A stretch of 57,793 nucleotides of DNA from NCBI RefSeq assembly GCF_903933125.1, contig NZ_CAIZIZ010000193.1, positions 1 to 57,793 of the forward strand, written 5' to 3'. The DNA is from an uncultured Lamprocystis sp. GTDB lineage: Bacteria > Pseudomonadota > Gammaproteobacteria > Chromatiales > Chromatiaceae. The notes beneath the pieces were generated by a model. That model saw nothing but the letters and a program-made list of their open reading frames with translations, was not told the origin of the DNA and made no database searches. The position numbers were made by a program, and so were the translations under genes. Below are positions 18,603 through 26,295 of this stretch, piece by piece (the stretch's first letter is position 1; the number at the start of each line of letters is the position of its first letter).

Positions 18603-20138
18603 ATGGACCAATCACCTGATCGGCACCCCAGCCTGGCCGGCCTGCGGGTCCTGGTGGCCAGCAGCGAGGCGCACCCCCTGATCAAGACCGGCGGCCTGGC
18701 GGATGTGGCCGGCAGCCTGCCCATCGCCCTGTGCGACCTCGGCCACGACGCCCGGTTGATTATGCCTGGCTATCCGCGCGCTGCACGACAGTTGCGTGCG
18801 TCCACCGCACTGTGTGAGGTCGCTATCGCGGGTGCCAAGGGCGCGGTGCGCATCATCGAGGGTCGTCTCCCGGACCATGAGGTGCCGGTCTATCTGGTGG
18901 ATGCGCCCGAGTATTTTTGTCGTGAGGGCAATCCTTATACCGACCTGTCCGGGCGCGACTGGGGCGATAACGCGGAGCGCTTCTTGTTGTTCAGCCGGGT
19001 CGTGGCGCAGCTGGCCGCGGGACTGCCCGCGCTCGGCTGGCGGCCCGATGTGCTGCATGCCAACGACTGGCAGACCGCGCTGGCTCCGGCGCTGTTGCAT
19101 GGCGTTCCGGAGCGCCCGGCAACCGTCTTTACGATTCACAATCTGGCGTATCAGGGGCTCTTCGACCGCGCAACCTTCGACCGCATCGGTCTGCCCCTGG
19201 CCCTGTGGAGTGTGGCCGGGCTCGAGTTTCATCAGCGGATGTCGTTCATCAAGGGCGGGATCGTCTTCGCGGACCGGGTCAACACCGTCAGCCCGACCTA
19301 TGCGGAGGAGGTGCGCACGGTGCGCGGCGGCTGCGGGTTGGAAGGGCTGCTGCGCCAGATCGGGTCACGCTTTTCCGGCATCCTGAACGGGATCGACTAT
19401 CGGGACTGGAATCCCGCCACCGATCCGCTGATCCTCCAGAACTATGAGGCGTCGACCTTCAATCTGAAGGCGGAGAACAAGCTGGACCTGCAGCGCGAGT
19501 TCGGGCTGACCCGCAACGAAGGCGCCTTCCTGATGGGCTATGTCGGTCGTCTGGTGGAACAGAAAGGGCTGGACCTGATTCTCGGCGTCCTGCCGGGGCT
19601 GCTGCAGGATCCGGATGTGCAGTTCGTGGTCCAGGCCTCCGGCGAGCGGCCGCTCGAAGAGGCGCTCCAGGCCCTGGCGACCGAGCGTCCGCGTCAAGTC
19701 GGGGTCTCGTTCGGTTACGACGAGAATCGTGCGCACCGCATCGAGGCCGGCTGTGACGCCTTTTTGATGCCGTCGCGGTTCGAGCCCTGCGGGCTCAATC
19801 AGCTCTACAGCTTGCGCTATGGTACGCCGCCGATCGTCCATCGCACCGGCGGTCTGGCGGATACGGTGGTCCATGCCGGCGCCGAGACGCTGGCGGCCGG
19901 GGCCGCGACCGGTTTCCTGTTCGAGGAGCCGAGCGTGGCCGCACTCGGGAAGGCGCTCGGGCAGGCGTTGGCGCTGTACCGCGGCAATCCGGACGGCTGG
20001 CGCGCCCTGGCGATCACCGGGATGGCGCGGGATTTCAGTTGGGAGGCTAGCGCGCGCTCCTACGTCCGACTCTATGAGGAGGCCATCGCCGATCGGCGCA
20101 TTGCCACGGCTGGTGTGAACGAGGCTTCGCCGGCCTGA
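18603..20138 (+). CDS. glgA: Glycogen synthase (ADP-glucose type)
   Basis: Transfers glucose from ADP-glucose to the non-reducing end of glycogen. It is a GT5-family enzyme of 511 residues. The N-terminal substrate motif KTGGLADVAGSLP is intact. The N-terminal Rossmann domain contains HANDWQTAL, and the C-terminal domain carries MPSRFEPCGLNQLYSLRYG, including the catalytic Glu region. The ATG at 18603 follows AGGGA by 6 nt, so I prefer it to the ATG at 18588. It is transcribed away from zwf2-pgi-glgX, so storage synthesis and breakdown genes share one intergenic region. glgB and glgC are not in the window. Confidence 0.95.
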   Translation: MDQSPDRHPSLAGLRVLVASSEAHPLIKTGGLADVAGSLPIALCDLGHDARLIMPGYPRAARQLRASTALCEVAIAGAKGAVRIIEGRLPDHEVPVYLVDAPEYFCREGNPYTDLSGRDWGDNAERFLLFSRVVAQLAAGLPALGWRPDVLHANDWQTALAPALLHGVPERPATVFTIHNLAYQGLFDRATFDRIGLPLALWSVAGLEFHQRMSFIKGGIVFADRVNTVSPTYAEEVRTVRGGCGLEGLLRQIGSRFSGILNGIDYRDWNPATDPLILQNYEASTFNLKAENKLDLQREFGLTRNEGAFLMGYVGRLVEQKGLDLILGVLPGLLQDPDVQFVVQASGERPLEEALQALATERPRQVGVSFGYDENRAHRIEAGCDAFLMPSRFEPCGLNQLYSLRYGTPPIVHRTGGLADTVVHAGAETLAAGAATGFLFEEPSVAALGKALGQALALYRGNPDGWRALAITGMARDFSWEASARSYVRLYEEAIADRRIATAGVNEASPA

Positions 20139-20170
20139 TATCCGGGCGCGGTTGACATTAGGCTCTTCGG

Positions 20171-20229
20171 GTGCGTAGTCAGGCCATCCTGGCCTGACAC
20201 CGTCAGGGCTGGAAGCCCTGACTACGCAC
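20171..20229. repeat. Repeat family A, copy 1 (59-bp double-hairpin palindrome)
   Basis: The element has terminal arms GTGCGTAGTCAGG and CCTGACTACGCAC. Between them are two internal hairpins, CAGGCCATCCTGGCCTG and CAGGGCTGGAAGCCCTG, so the whole can fold as a cruciform. Copies occur at 42634-42692 and, inverted, at 54906-54964, with a half copy at 28482-28512. This copy lies between the convergent glgA and panD ends and could act as a transcript end. The flank GGCCGGGATTACGA is shared with copy 3. Confidence 0.88.
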
Positions 20230-20284
20230 GCCGCTGGCCGGGATTACGACCAAGGCCCACCCGATCGCCCAGTCGATCGCTCGC

Positions 20285-20665
20285 TCAGGCAGCCTGCGCG
20301 GGGATCGATTCGCCGGTGCGGGTCACCCGATTGGTCTCATTGAGGTAGACCAGGGCGGGTTTGAAGAGTCGTGCCTCTTGCTCGCTCATCCCGGCGTAGG
20401 CGCAGATGATCACCCGATCGCCGGGGGCCGCCTTATGCGCGGCCGCCCCGTTGACCGAGATCACCCGTGAGCCGGCCGCGGCGCGGATCGCGTAGGTGGT
20501 AAATCGCTCACCATTGGTAACGTTATAGATTTGGATCTGCTCATACTCCCGGATGCCGGCGAGCCGCAGCAGTTCCTCGTCGATCGCGCAGGAGCCCTCG
20601 TAGTCCACTTCGGCGTGGGTCACGCAGGCCCGGTGCAGCTTGCATTTCAGCAAGGTCAGTTGCAT
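20285..20665 (-). CDS. panD: Aspartate 1-decarboxylase
   Basis: Makes beta-alanine from aspartate for pantothenate synthesis. The proenzyme self-cleaves between Gly24 and Ser25, in the visible motif YEGSCAID, to form the pyruvoyl cofactor. With the start at 20665, Ser is residue 25 as in E. coli PanD; an ATG two codons upstream (20671) lies only 3 nt from the GGAGG and is less likely. The catalytic region also includes [13 protein letters not shown] and NGAAAHKA. It is 126 residues. It is separated from panC by 154 nt, so it may have its own promoter. Confidence 0.93.
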   Translation of the reverse strand: MQLTLLKCKLHRACVTHAEVDYEGSCAIDEELLRLAGIREYEQIQIYNVTNGERFTTYAIRAAAGSRVISVNGAAAHKAAPGDRVIICAYAGMSEQEARLFKPALVYLNETNRVTRTGESIPAQAA

Positions 20666-20819
20666 GTGCATTGTCCTCCGCTTGGCCGCTTGGGCCGGGG
20701 GGTGGTTAGGGCCTGAAATCCCGTAAAAAAACCCGATTTATTTCAGATAAGTGACGATTCTAGCGCAGAGTTTGCTGCGCCGCACCATCGTTTATGTAGT
20801 CAATTCAGCCGAGTTGTCA

Positions 20820-21671
20820 TCAGCTCGGCCGAATCAGGCGCAGGTTATCGATCAGCCGCGCCCGCCCCAGATAGGCGGCTGCCAGGATCACCAGATCCCG
20901 ATCCGCCGCGGTCGGCTGCCCCAGATCCTCGGCCCGTCGCACACTGACATAGTCAGGCCGCAGCCCCGCGTCCGCAATAGTCGTGATCGTCTGGGCCTCC
21001 GCCTCGGGCGGTGCTGTACCGGCGCGAAGTCTCTGGGCAGCGTCGGTCAGTGCCCGGTAGATCACCGGCGCGCGCGCGCGCTCGGCGGCGGTAAGATACC
21101 CGTTACGCGAGCTCATCGCCAAGCCGTCCGTTTCCCGTACCGTGGGTACGGTGATGATGGTCACCGGCAGCGCCAGGTCCGCAACCATCCGGCGGATGAC
21201 GAGGCATTGTTGGAAATCCTTCTCTCCGAACAACGCCAGGTCCGGTTGGACCATGTTCAGGAGTTTGCAGACAACGGTTGCCACGCCGATGAAATGGCCC
21301 GGCCGACTGGCCCCGCACAGCAGATCACTGACTCCCGGCACTTCGACCCGGGTGTGCGTCTTCTGTCCGTGTGGGTAGACGGTGTCGACGTCTGGGGTGA
21401 ACAACAGGTCACAGCCGGCGTCGGTCAGCAGCTCCGCGTCGCGTTGCGGGGTCCGCGGGTAGGCCGCCAGATCCTCGGTGGGGCTGAATTGCAGCGGGTT
21501 GACGAAGATGCTCGCCACCACCCGCGGCGCCTGTTTGCGCGCCTCGCGGACCAGCGTGATATGGCCCTCGTGGAGGTTGCCCATGGTCGGCACGAAGGCG
21601 ATCCGTTCGCCCGCGGCCCGCCAGGCGCGGCACTGGCCGCGCAGATCATTCAGTTGTTCAACGATGTGCAT
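20820..21671 (-). CDS. panC: Pantothenate synthetase (pantoate-beta-alanine ligase)
   Basis: ATP-dependent condensation of pantoate with beta-alanine. It is 283 residues. The nucleotidyltransferase signatures are VPTMGNLHEGHITLV (HxGH-type), FVNPLQF, GEKDFQQ and the KMSKS-like MSSRNGYL. It follows panB across a 160-nt spacer filled by repeat family D copy 2, and precedes panD. The panB, panC and panD products together complete pantothenate synthesis apart from ketopantoate reductase (panE), which is not present here. Confidence 0.95.
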   Translation of the reverse strand: MHIVEQLNDLRGQCRAWRAAGERIAFVPTMGNLHEGHITLVREARKQAPRVVASIFVNPLQFSPTEDLAAYPRTPQRDAELLTDAGCDLLFTPDVDTVYPHGQKTHTRVEVPGVSDLLCGASRPGHFIGVATVVCKLLNMVQPDLALFGEKDFQQCLVIRRMVADLALPVTIITVPTVRETDGLAMSSRNGYLTAAERARAPVIYRALTDAAQRLRAGTAPPEAEAQTITTIADAGLRPDYVSVRRAEDLGQPTAADRDLVILAAAYLGRARLIDNLRLIRPS

Positions 21672-21696
21672 GGGGGGGCCTCGGATTCCTCAGGTT

Positions 21697-21804
21697 CTCG
21701 TTCCCACGCTCCAGCGTGGGAATGCCGTCCGGCCGCTCCAGCGGCCAGTGGCGCCACTTGACGGCTTCCGCGTCGCGACTTGCTCCCACGCTGGAGCGTG
21801 GGAG
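21697..21804. repeat. Repeat family D, copy 2
   Basis: Same order of elements as at 12990: hairpin TCCCACGCTCCAGCGTGGGA, hairpin GGCCGCTCCAGCGGCC, GGCGCCAC and the GCTTCCGCGTCGCG tail. It then continues into TGCTCCCACGCTGGAGCGTG. That last segment is the inverse of the first hairpin, so the full element is bounded by inverted repeats. It fills the panB-panC spacer and may form structured RNA within the pan transcript. Confidence 0.82.
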
Positions 21805-21831
21805 CCAGATCGCAACGATAGTATTTGTTGT

Positions 21832-22632
21832 TTAGTAGGGCGTCTCTTCAGTGCCAGGGAAACTGCCGGCCCGGACGGCCGCCACATAGGCCGCGAGCGC
21901 CTCCGACACCGCACCCCGACCCTTCAAAAAGTCCCGGCTGAACCGCGGCGACCGGGGACTCAGGCCCAGCATGTCGTGGAGAACCAGCACCTGGCCGTCG
22001 CAACCGGCCCCGGCGCCGATGCCGATGACCGGGATGGTCAGCGAGCGGGTGATGGCCTCGGCCAGGGCGGCCGGTACGCATTCCAGCACCAGCAGACTGG
22101 CGCCGGCCTCCTGGAGTGCCAGGGCATCCTGGCGGATGGTCTGCGCCGAGTCCGGGTCGCGCCCCTGAAAACGGTACCCGCCGATGCGGTTGACTGATTG
22201 GGGCAGCAGCCCGAGGTGGGCGCACACCGGCACCCCCTGTTCGGTCAGGCGCCGCACCGCTTCGACCATGTTGGCGCCGCCCTCCAGTTTGACGACCTGT
22301 GCGCCGCCTTCCTGCATCAGGCGGCCGGCATTGATCAGTGCCAGCTCCGGGGTGGCACAGGCAAGAAAAGGCAGATCGGCGATCAGCAAGGCATGGCTGC
22401 GACCGCGCGCCACGCACGCGGTGTGGTAGGCCATCTGATCGACCGTGACCGGGACCGTGGTCGAGTGTCCCTGCAAGACCATCCCGAGTGAGTCACCGAC
22501 CAACAGGACGTCCAGGCCGGCGGCATCGAGCAGCCGGGCAAAACTCGCGTCATAGCAGGTCAAACAGGTGATGCGCTCGCCGCGGGTCTTCATAGCGGCG
22601 AGCGTCGCGACTGAGATCGGCGCGGCGGGCAT
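21832..22632 (-). CDS. panB: 3-methyl-2-oxobutanoate hydroxymethyltransferase
   Basis: Adds a hydroxymethyl group from methylene-tetrahydrofolate to ketoisovalerate, giving ketopantoate. It is 266 residues. The motifs are CYDASFARLLDAAG, LLVGDSLGMVLQG, VKLEGG, HLGLLPQS and PVIGIGAGAGCDGQVLV, the last two close to the family signatures. It is first of the panB-panC-panD series and lies 304 nt downstream of folK. That gap is filled by repeat family E, so panB may be transcribed separately. Confidence 0.95.
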   Translation of the reverse strand: MPAAPISVATLAAMKTRGERITCLTCYDASFARLLDAAGLDVLLVGDSLGMVLQGHSTTVPVTVDQMAYHTACVARGRSHALLIADLPFLACATPELALINAGRLMQEGGAQVVKLEGGANMVEAVRRLTEQGVPVCAHLGLLPQSVNRIGGYRFQGRDPDSAQTIRQDALALQEAGASLLVLECVPAALAEAITRSLTIPVIGIGAGAGCDGQVLVLHDMLGLSPRSPRFSRDFLKGRGAVSEALAAYVAAVRAGSFPGTEETPY

Positions 22633-22809
22633 GGGGGGGCTCCGGGTTGAGTTGCGGGGTGTCCGCGGCGGGTGCGCAGGCGCCCGGTTGGGTGCCTGTG
22701 TCCTAGACAGTCACAAGGATAATGCGCGCGGCCTGGGCGCGCTAGTTGGTTTCGGCGATTGACAGGAATGAACATCCCGACCGCGCAGGCCGGCAAGATC
22801 CGGAGTGGC

Positions 22810-22923
22810 TGTCGGGGCGACTTCAGTCGCCTCTAAATATCGGTCGATCCTTTCTCTGACGTGCGACGGTAGGGGCGAATATCGGGGCGACTGAAGTCGC
22901 CCCTACATCGCGGTCGATCCTTT
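22810..22923. repeat. Repeat family E: two tandem copies of a palindromic unit
   Basis: The unit is GGGGCGACTTCAGTCGCC(T/C)CTA, followed by AT...CGGTCGATCCTTT. It occurs at 22811-22852 and again at 22882-22923. The second copy is flanked by GTAGGGGCGA and so forms a longer palindrome (GGGGCGACTGAAGTCGCCCC). It lies in the folK-panB spacer of 304 bp. I see no gene in that spacer. Confidence 0.75.
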
Positions 22924-22936
22924 TCCGCAAACCGCC

Positions 22937-23470
22937 TTACGGCGGTCCGGCCTGATCCGGGATCAGTTGAACATCTTGCAGGCCATCGAGGGCGGCCACC
23001 AGGTCCACCAGCAGCCCCTGACCGGGGATCAGGAGCCGGGACGGCGCGATCTCAGCGAGCGGCACCAGGACGAAAGCGCGGTGTGCGATCTCGGGATGCG
23101 GCAGGACCAGATCGGGCGTATGCAGCGTGAGTTCACCGAAGACCAGGAGGTCCAGGTCGAGACTGCGCGGTCCCCAGCGGACGCCGTCGCGCACCCGACC
23201 ATGGGCGTGCTCGATTGCTTGCAGGGCCGCGAGCAGTGCCGGCGGGGTCAGCGTGGTCGCGATCGAAGCCGCCGCGTTGACGAATGGGGGCTGTGCCACC
23301 GGGCCGACCGGCGCGGTGGCATAGAGCGAGGAGCGAAAACACAGGGTGCAGCCGGGCATCAGGGCGAGTTCGTCCAGGGCGCGCAACACCTGTGCATGCG
23401 GGTCCGCCAGATTACTGCCCAGTCCGATATAGGCCATGACCGGCGGATGGCGCTGCGCCCGTACCATCAT
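22937..23470 (-). CDS. folK: 2-amino-4-hydroxy-6-hydroxymethyldihydropteridine diphosphokinase
   Basis: Transfers pyrophosphate from ATP to hydroxymethyl-dihydropterin in folate synthesis. The motifs are AYIGLGSNLADP, SSLYATAPVG, PFVNAAA, the pterin-binding RWGPRSLDLDLLVFG and PHPEIAHRAFVL. It is 177 residues when started at 23470, where the start overlaps the pcnB stop. An internal ATG at 23437 would give a more typical N-terminus but has no ribosome-binding site. The pcnB-folK-pan order is classic for gammaproteobacteria. Confidence 0.93.
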   Translation of the reverse strand: MMVRAQRHPPVMAYIGLGSNLADPHAQVLRALDELALMPGCTLCFRSSLYATAPVGPVAQPPFVNAAASIATTLTPPALLAALQAIEHAHGRVRDGVRWGPRSLDLDLLVFGELTLHTPDLVLPHPEIAHRAFVLVPLAEIAPSRLLIPGQGLLVDLVAALDGLQDVQLIPDQAGPP

Positions 23471-24798
23471 TACCCAGCGACCGGGCTGGCCGCCGCGGGC
23501 TTACGCCGCCGCGGGCGTTTGCGTTTGACGCCGCCCTCGCTCATAGTCGAGCGATCCGTCGGGTCGGCCTCCTGATAGCGCGTCCACCAGTCGGCAAGTT
23601 CCGCATCGGCCTCTCCGGCCTGTGCCCGCAGCACCAGAAAGTCATAGGCGGCGCGGAAGCGGGGATGCCCGATCAGGCGTGACGGCCGCTTGCCGTCGCG
23701 CTGCAGCAGGCGCGGCTGGAGGGACCAGATCTCGCGCATCGGCAGCGAGTAACGTTTCGGAATGGACACCAGGGGCTGCTGGCGGGCGCAGACCTCGTCG
23801 GCCGCTTGCAGCATCGCGTCGGCGTCCACCATGCCCTTGGCCAGGAGTTGTTCGTACCGTTGCCGTACCGGCTCCCACAGCAAGACCGCGTAAAGGAAGA
23901 AAGGCGCGACGGGTTTGCCTTGCTGGATCCGCTCGTCCGTCGTGCGCAGGCCGCGGCTGACGAAGGTGATGGGGAAGGCGTGGTCCTCTTGGGCCAAGCA
24001 GGTCTCGGTGGCCGGGAACAGATACCCGAAGAGCCCGTAGTGACGCAGTTTCTCGAAGGTTTCGAGCCCGTAGCCGGCGTGGAACAGCTTGATCAACTCG
24101 TCGAACAGGCGGGCCGCGGCGATGTCGCCGAGCAGGTGCCCGAGTTCGAACAGGGGGCGCTCGCTGTCCGGTTCCACCGCGAACCCGAGTTTGCAGGCGA
24201 AGCGCACCGCGCGCAGCATCCGCACCGGGTCCTCGCGATAGCGGCGGGTGGGGTCGCCGATCAGGCGCAAATGCCCGTTGCGCAGATCGTTGAGGCCCCC
24301 GGTGTAGTCGATCAATGAGAAGTCATTGATGTTGTAGTACAGCGCGTTGATCGTGAAGTCCCGCCGCAGGGCGTCCTCCTCGATGGACCCATACACGTTG
24401 TCCCGCAGGATCATGCCATTCTCGACATGGCGCTCCGCGTCGACATCGTCCGCCCCGCCGGCGCGGAAGGTGGCGACTTCGATGATCTCGCGGCCGAAGT
24501 GCACATGGGCGAGACGGAACCGGCGGCCGATCAGACGGCAGTTGCGAAAGACCTGGCGAACCTGTTCAGGGGTGGCATCGGTGGCCACATCGAAGTCTTT
24601 GGGCTCATGGCCCAACAGCAGGTCGCGCACGCCGCCGCCCACCAGATGGGCAGCGAAGCCCTCCTGCTTCAATTTGTAGAGCACCTTCAGGGCCTGCTCG
24701 CTGATATTGGCGCGTGAGATGTTGTGCTCGGGGCGCGGCACGATCAGCGGACCCGCCACGGTGGCGGTGCGTGGTGCCTCGGGGTCGTATTCCTGCAT
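23470..24798 (-). CDS. pcnB: Poly(A) polymerase I
   Basis: Adds poly(A) tails to RNA 3' ends and promotes decay. It is a 442-residue class II nucleotidyltransferase related to tRNA CCA-adding enzyme. The N-terminal catalytic domain shows LVGGGVRDLLLG, KDFDVATDA (catalytic Asp pair) and EEDALRRDFTINALYYN. The following RYREDPVRMLRAVRFACKLG block is shared with CCA enzymes. A basic tail (KRKRPRRRK) marks PcnB rather than Cca. The start is taken as the ATG at 24798; a GTG one codon upstream is possible. It is divergent from the tRNA-Glu gene and overlaps folK by one base. Confidence 0.93.
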   Translation of the reverse strand: MQEYDPEAPRTATVAGPLIVPRPEHNISRANISEQALKVLYKLKQEGFAAHLVGGGVRDLLLGHEPKDFDVATDATPEQVRQVFRNCRLIGRRFRLAHVHFGREIIEVATFRAGGADDVDAERHVENGMILRDNVYGSIEEDALRRDFTINALYYNINDFSLIDYTGGLNDLRNGHLRLIGDPTRRYREDPVRMLRAVRFACKLGFAVEPDSERPLFELGHLLGDIAAARLFDELIKLFHAGYGLETFEKLRHYGLFGYLFPATETCLAQEDHAFPITFVSRGLRTTDERIQQGKPVAPFFLYAVLLWEPVRQRYEQLLAKGMVDADAMLQAADEVCARQQPLVSIPKRYSLPMREIWSLQPRLLQRDGKRPSRLIGHPRFRAAYDFLVLRAQAGEADAELADWWTRYQEADPTDRSTMSEGGVKRKRPRRRKPAAASPVAG

Positions 24799-24868
24799 CA
24801 CGTGATCGGAGAGTCCTTCAGGTCGGGAGTGGGGTTCGAGAGTCGCCTGACATCAATGTAACCGCCGC

Positions 24869-24896
24869 TTGTTGTGTGGCGGGATCTCCGTATAAT
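24869..24896 (+). promoter_or_regulatory. sigma70 promoter of tRNA-Glu
   Basis: A perfect -10 box TATAAT (24891-24896) lies 16 nt downstream of a -35-like TTGTTG (24869-24874). The tRNA begins 23 nt after the -10 box. The discriminator ACGCCC is GC-rich, as is usual for stringently controlled stable RNA promoters. Confidence 0.72.
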
Positions 24897-24919
24897 ACGC
24901 CCTTCTTCGCATCCGTACC

Positions 24920-24995
24920 GCTCCCTTCGTCTAGTGGCCTAGGACACCGGCCTCTCACGTCGGTAACAGGGGTTCGAAACCCCTAGGGAGCGCCA
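24920..24995 (+). tRNA. tRNA-Glu(CTC)
   Basis: A 76-nt cloverleaf. The acceptor stem is GCTCCCT with AGGGAGC, the discriminator is G and the CCA end is encoded. The D-arm region reads TCGTCTAGTGGCCTAGGACA. The anticodon stem is CCGGC/GTCGG with one G-U pair, and its loop CTCTCAC gives anticodon CTC at 24954-24956. The T-arm is GGGG-TTCGAAA-CCCC. This reads Glu codon GAG. The sequence closely follows the usual bacterial tRNA-Glu apart from the anticodon's first base. Confidence 0.95.
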
Positions 24996-25038
24996 ATTAG
25001 ATTAGGTGGTTAGCTCGGATCCGTCCGACTGTCGCCTT

Positions 25039-25087
25039 AACCGTCCGAAGCTTTTCCGAATATTTGGTCTAGCTCGGGCGGTTTTTT
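25039..25087 (+). terminator. Rho-independent terminator downstream of tRNA-Glu
   Basis: Arms AACCGTCCGAAGC (25039-25051) and GCTCGGGCGGTT (25072-25083) pair almost fully across a 20-nt loop. They are followed by a run of T residues to 25087. It ends the tRNA transcript just before the next gene at 25113. Confidence 0.65.
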
Positions 25088-25112
25088 ATGCCCACTCGGT
25101 TGGGAGGGTGAG

Positions 25113-25487
25113 ATGGCGAGAAAGGCGATCGTACGAGTGTCGGACTGGGCGCGAACCAAGGCCGAGCTGTCGGACCTGGCGCGCCGGGCCGAGGAGGGAC
25201 AGGTGTTGCCAGAGGCCGATTATCAACTGGGGTTTGCTAGCGCGGCGCACCTCTTCGATGCGTTGCCCCCCGCGCGGCTAGCGCTCTTGGACGCGCTGAA
25301 AGGGTTCGGCGCGGTGTCGGTCGAGGCCCTAGCCAAGCATTTGGGGCGGGCTCACGGGCTGGTCCAGTTGGATCTGGCTGCGTTGCAGGAACTGGCGCTG
25401 GTGGAGCAGGATGCGGCGGGCCTAGTTTTCGTGCCCTGGGAAGAGATTCAAATCCAGGTGACCCTGGCCGGGGCCAAGGCGGCTTAG
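25113..25487 (+). CDS. HTH regulator resembling antitoxins of the HVO_A0114/MarR-like type
   Basis: 124 residues. The N-terminal half holds a segment VRVSDWARTKAELSDLARRA. The C-terminal half is a probable winged helix-turn-helix (LLDALKGFGAVSVEALAKHL, then HGLVQLDLAALQELALVEQD) ending in beta strands (PWEEIQIQVTL). Similar small proteins usually follow a toxin gene (DUF6516 type) and act as antitoxin and autorepressor. No toxin-like frame is present upstream, where the tRNA and terminator lie. The gene is therefore an orphan antitoxin or a stand-alone regulator. The ATG at 25113 follows GGGAGG by about 6 nt, a good ribosome-binding site. Confidence 0.7.
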   Translation: MARKAIVRVSDWARTKAELSDLARRAEEGQVLPEADYQLGFASAAHLFDALPPARLALLDALKGFGAVSVEALAKHLGRAHGLVQLDLAALQELALVEQDAAGLVFVPWEEIQIQVTLAGAKAA

Positions 25488-25550
25488 GCGATTTCTGTCC
25501 TCGCCCAGTCGGTGGGACGTGCCGACCCGGTATTCGCTGCGGAGAGGGCG

Positions 25551-26270
25551 ATGATCGAAAGTTTGCGGAACACTCCCTTGCTGTCCGAACTCAGCGACAC
25601 CCAGTTGCAGCGGGTCGCCGCTCGTGGGGTCCGCCATTGTCTGGACGAGGGACAGTGGCTGTTCCGTCAGGGCGATCCGGCGCGTTGTTTCTATCTGGTG
25701 GAGTCGGGTCAAATCCGGCTCTTTCGACTCGCGCCGGACGGGGCCGAAAAGGTCATCGAGATCGTCTCGCCGGGCCAGACTTTCGCCGAGGCGCTGATGT
25801 TCCTCAAGGCTCCGCGCTACCCGGTGTGCGCCGCGACGCTGGCGCCCACCGTCCTGCTCGCGATTGATGCCCAGGACTTCGCCGCCATGCTGCGTGAGTC
25901 GATGGACACCTGCTTCGTCATCATGGGGGCGCTGAGCCGGCGCCTGCGGGGGCTGATCGGGGAAATCGATAACCTCACGCTGCACACCGCCAAGAGCCGG
26001 GTCGCCCGCTATCTGCTTGCCCACTGTCCGGAAGACCGGCGCGCCTTCGCCCTGGACGTGCGCAAGGGGGTGTTGGCCTCGCGGCTGTCAGTGAAACCCG
26101 AGACCTTTTCGCGGGTCATCAAGCAACTGACCGATGACGGCATCATCACGATCCACGGCGCTCACATCACCATTCTGGAGCGGATCGCCCTGGGCGAACT
26201 GGCGGAACTGACGGCGACCAGCGAGTTGGGCAGCGTGCCGGGTGAGATTGCCACTGGCGCGATGCCCTAG
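25551..26270 (+). CDS. Crp/Fnr-family transcriptional regulator (DNR-like)
   Basis: 239 residues. An N-terminal cyclic-nucleotide-binding-like beta roll (CLDEGQWLFRQGDPA, FYLVESGQIRLFRLAPDGAEK) is followed by a long dimerisation helix. A C-terminal winged HTH contains LASRLSVKPETFSRVIKQL. No N-terminal Cys cluster is present, so it is not an oxygen-sensing FNR. The pattern resembles DNR/NNR-type regulators that sense NO through haem, but the ligand cannot be assigned. The ATG at 25551 follows GGAGAGG. Its TAG stop overlaps the start of a family C repeat, which leads directly into the next gene. Confidence 0.87.
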   Translation: MIESLRNTPLLSELSDTQLQRVAARGVRHCLDEGQWLFRQGDPARCFYLVESGQIRLFRLAPDGAEKVIEIVSPGQTFAEALMFLKAPRYPVCAATLAPTVLLAIDAQDFAAMLRESMDTCFVIMGALSRRLRGLIGEIDNLTLHTAKSRVARYLLAHCPEDRRAFALDVRKGVLASRLSVKPETFSRVIKQLTDDGIITIHGAHITILERIALGELAELTATSELGSVPGEIATGAMP

Positions 26271-26295
26271 TGGATGCGCTGCGCTTATCCACCAT
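26270..26295. repeat. Repeat family C, minimal copy between two genes
   Basis: GTGGATGCGCTGCGCTTATCCACCAT matches the palindromic core of the longer copies at 38693-38854 and 56588-56746. It begins at the last base of the Crp/Fnr stop codon and ends within the start codon of the ATP-grasp gene, so it forms the entire spacer. Confidence 0.78.

Noticed and set aside
20171-22923. CRISPR-like array in the repeat-rich intergenic regions
   Set aside because: The repeats are palindromic, dispersed and few per site, without regular spacers or cas genes.
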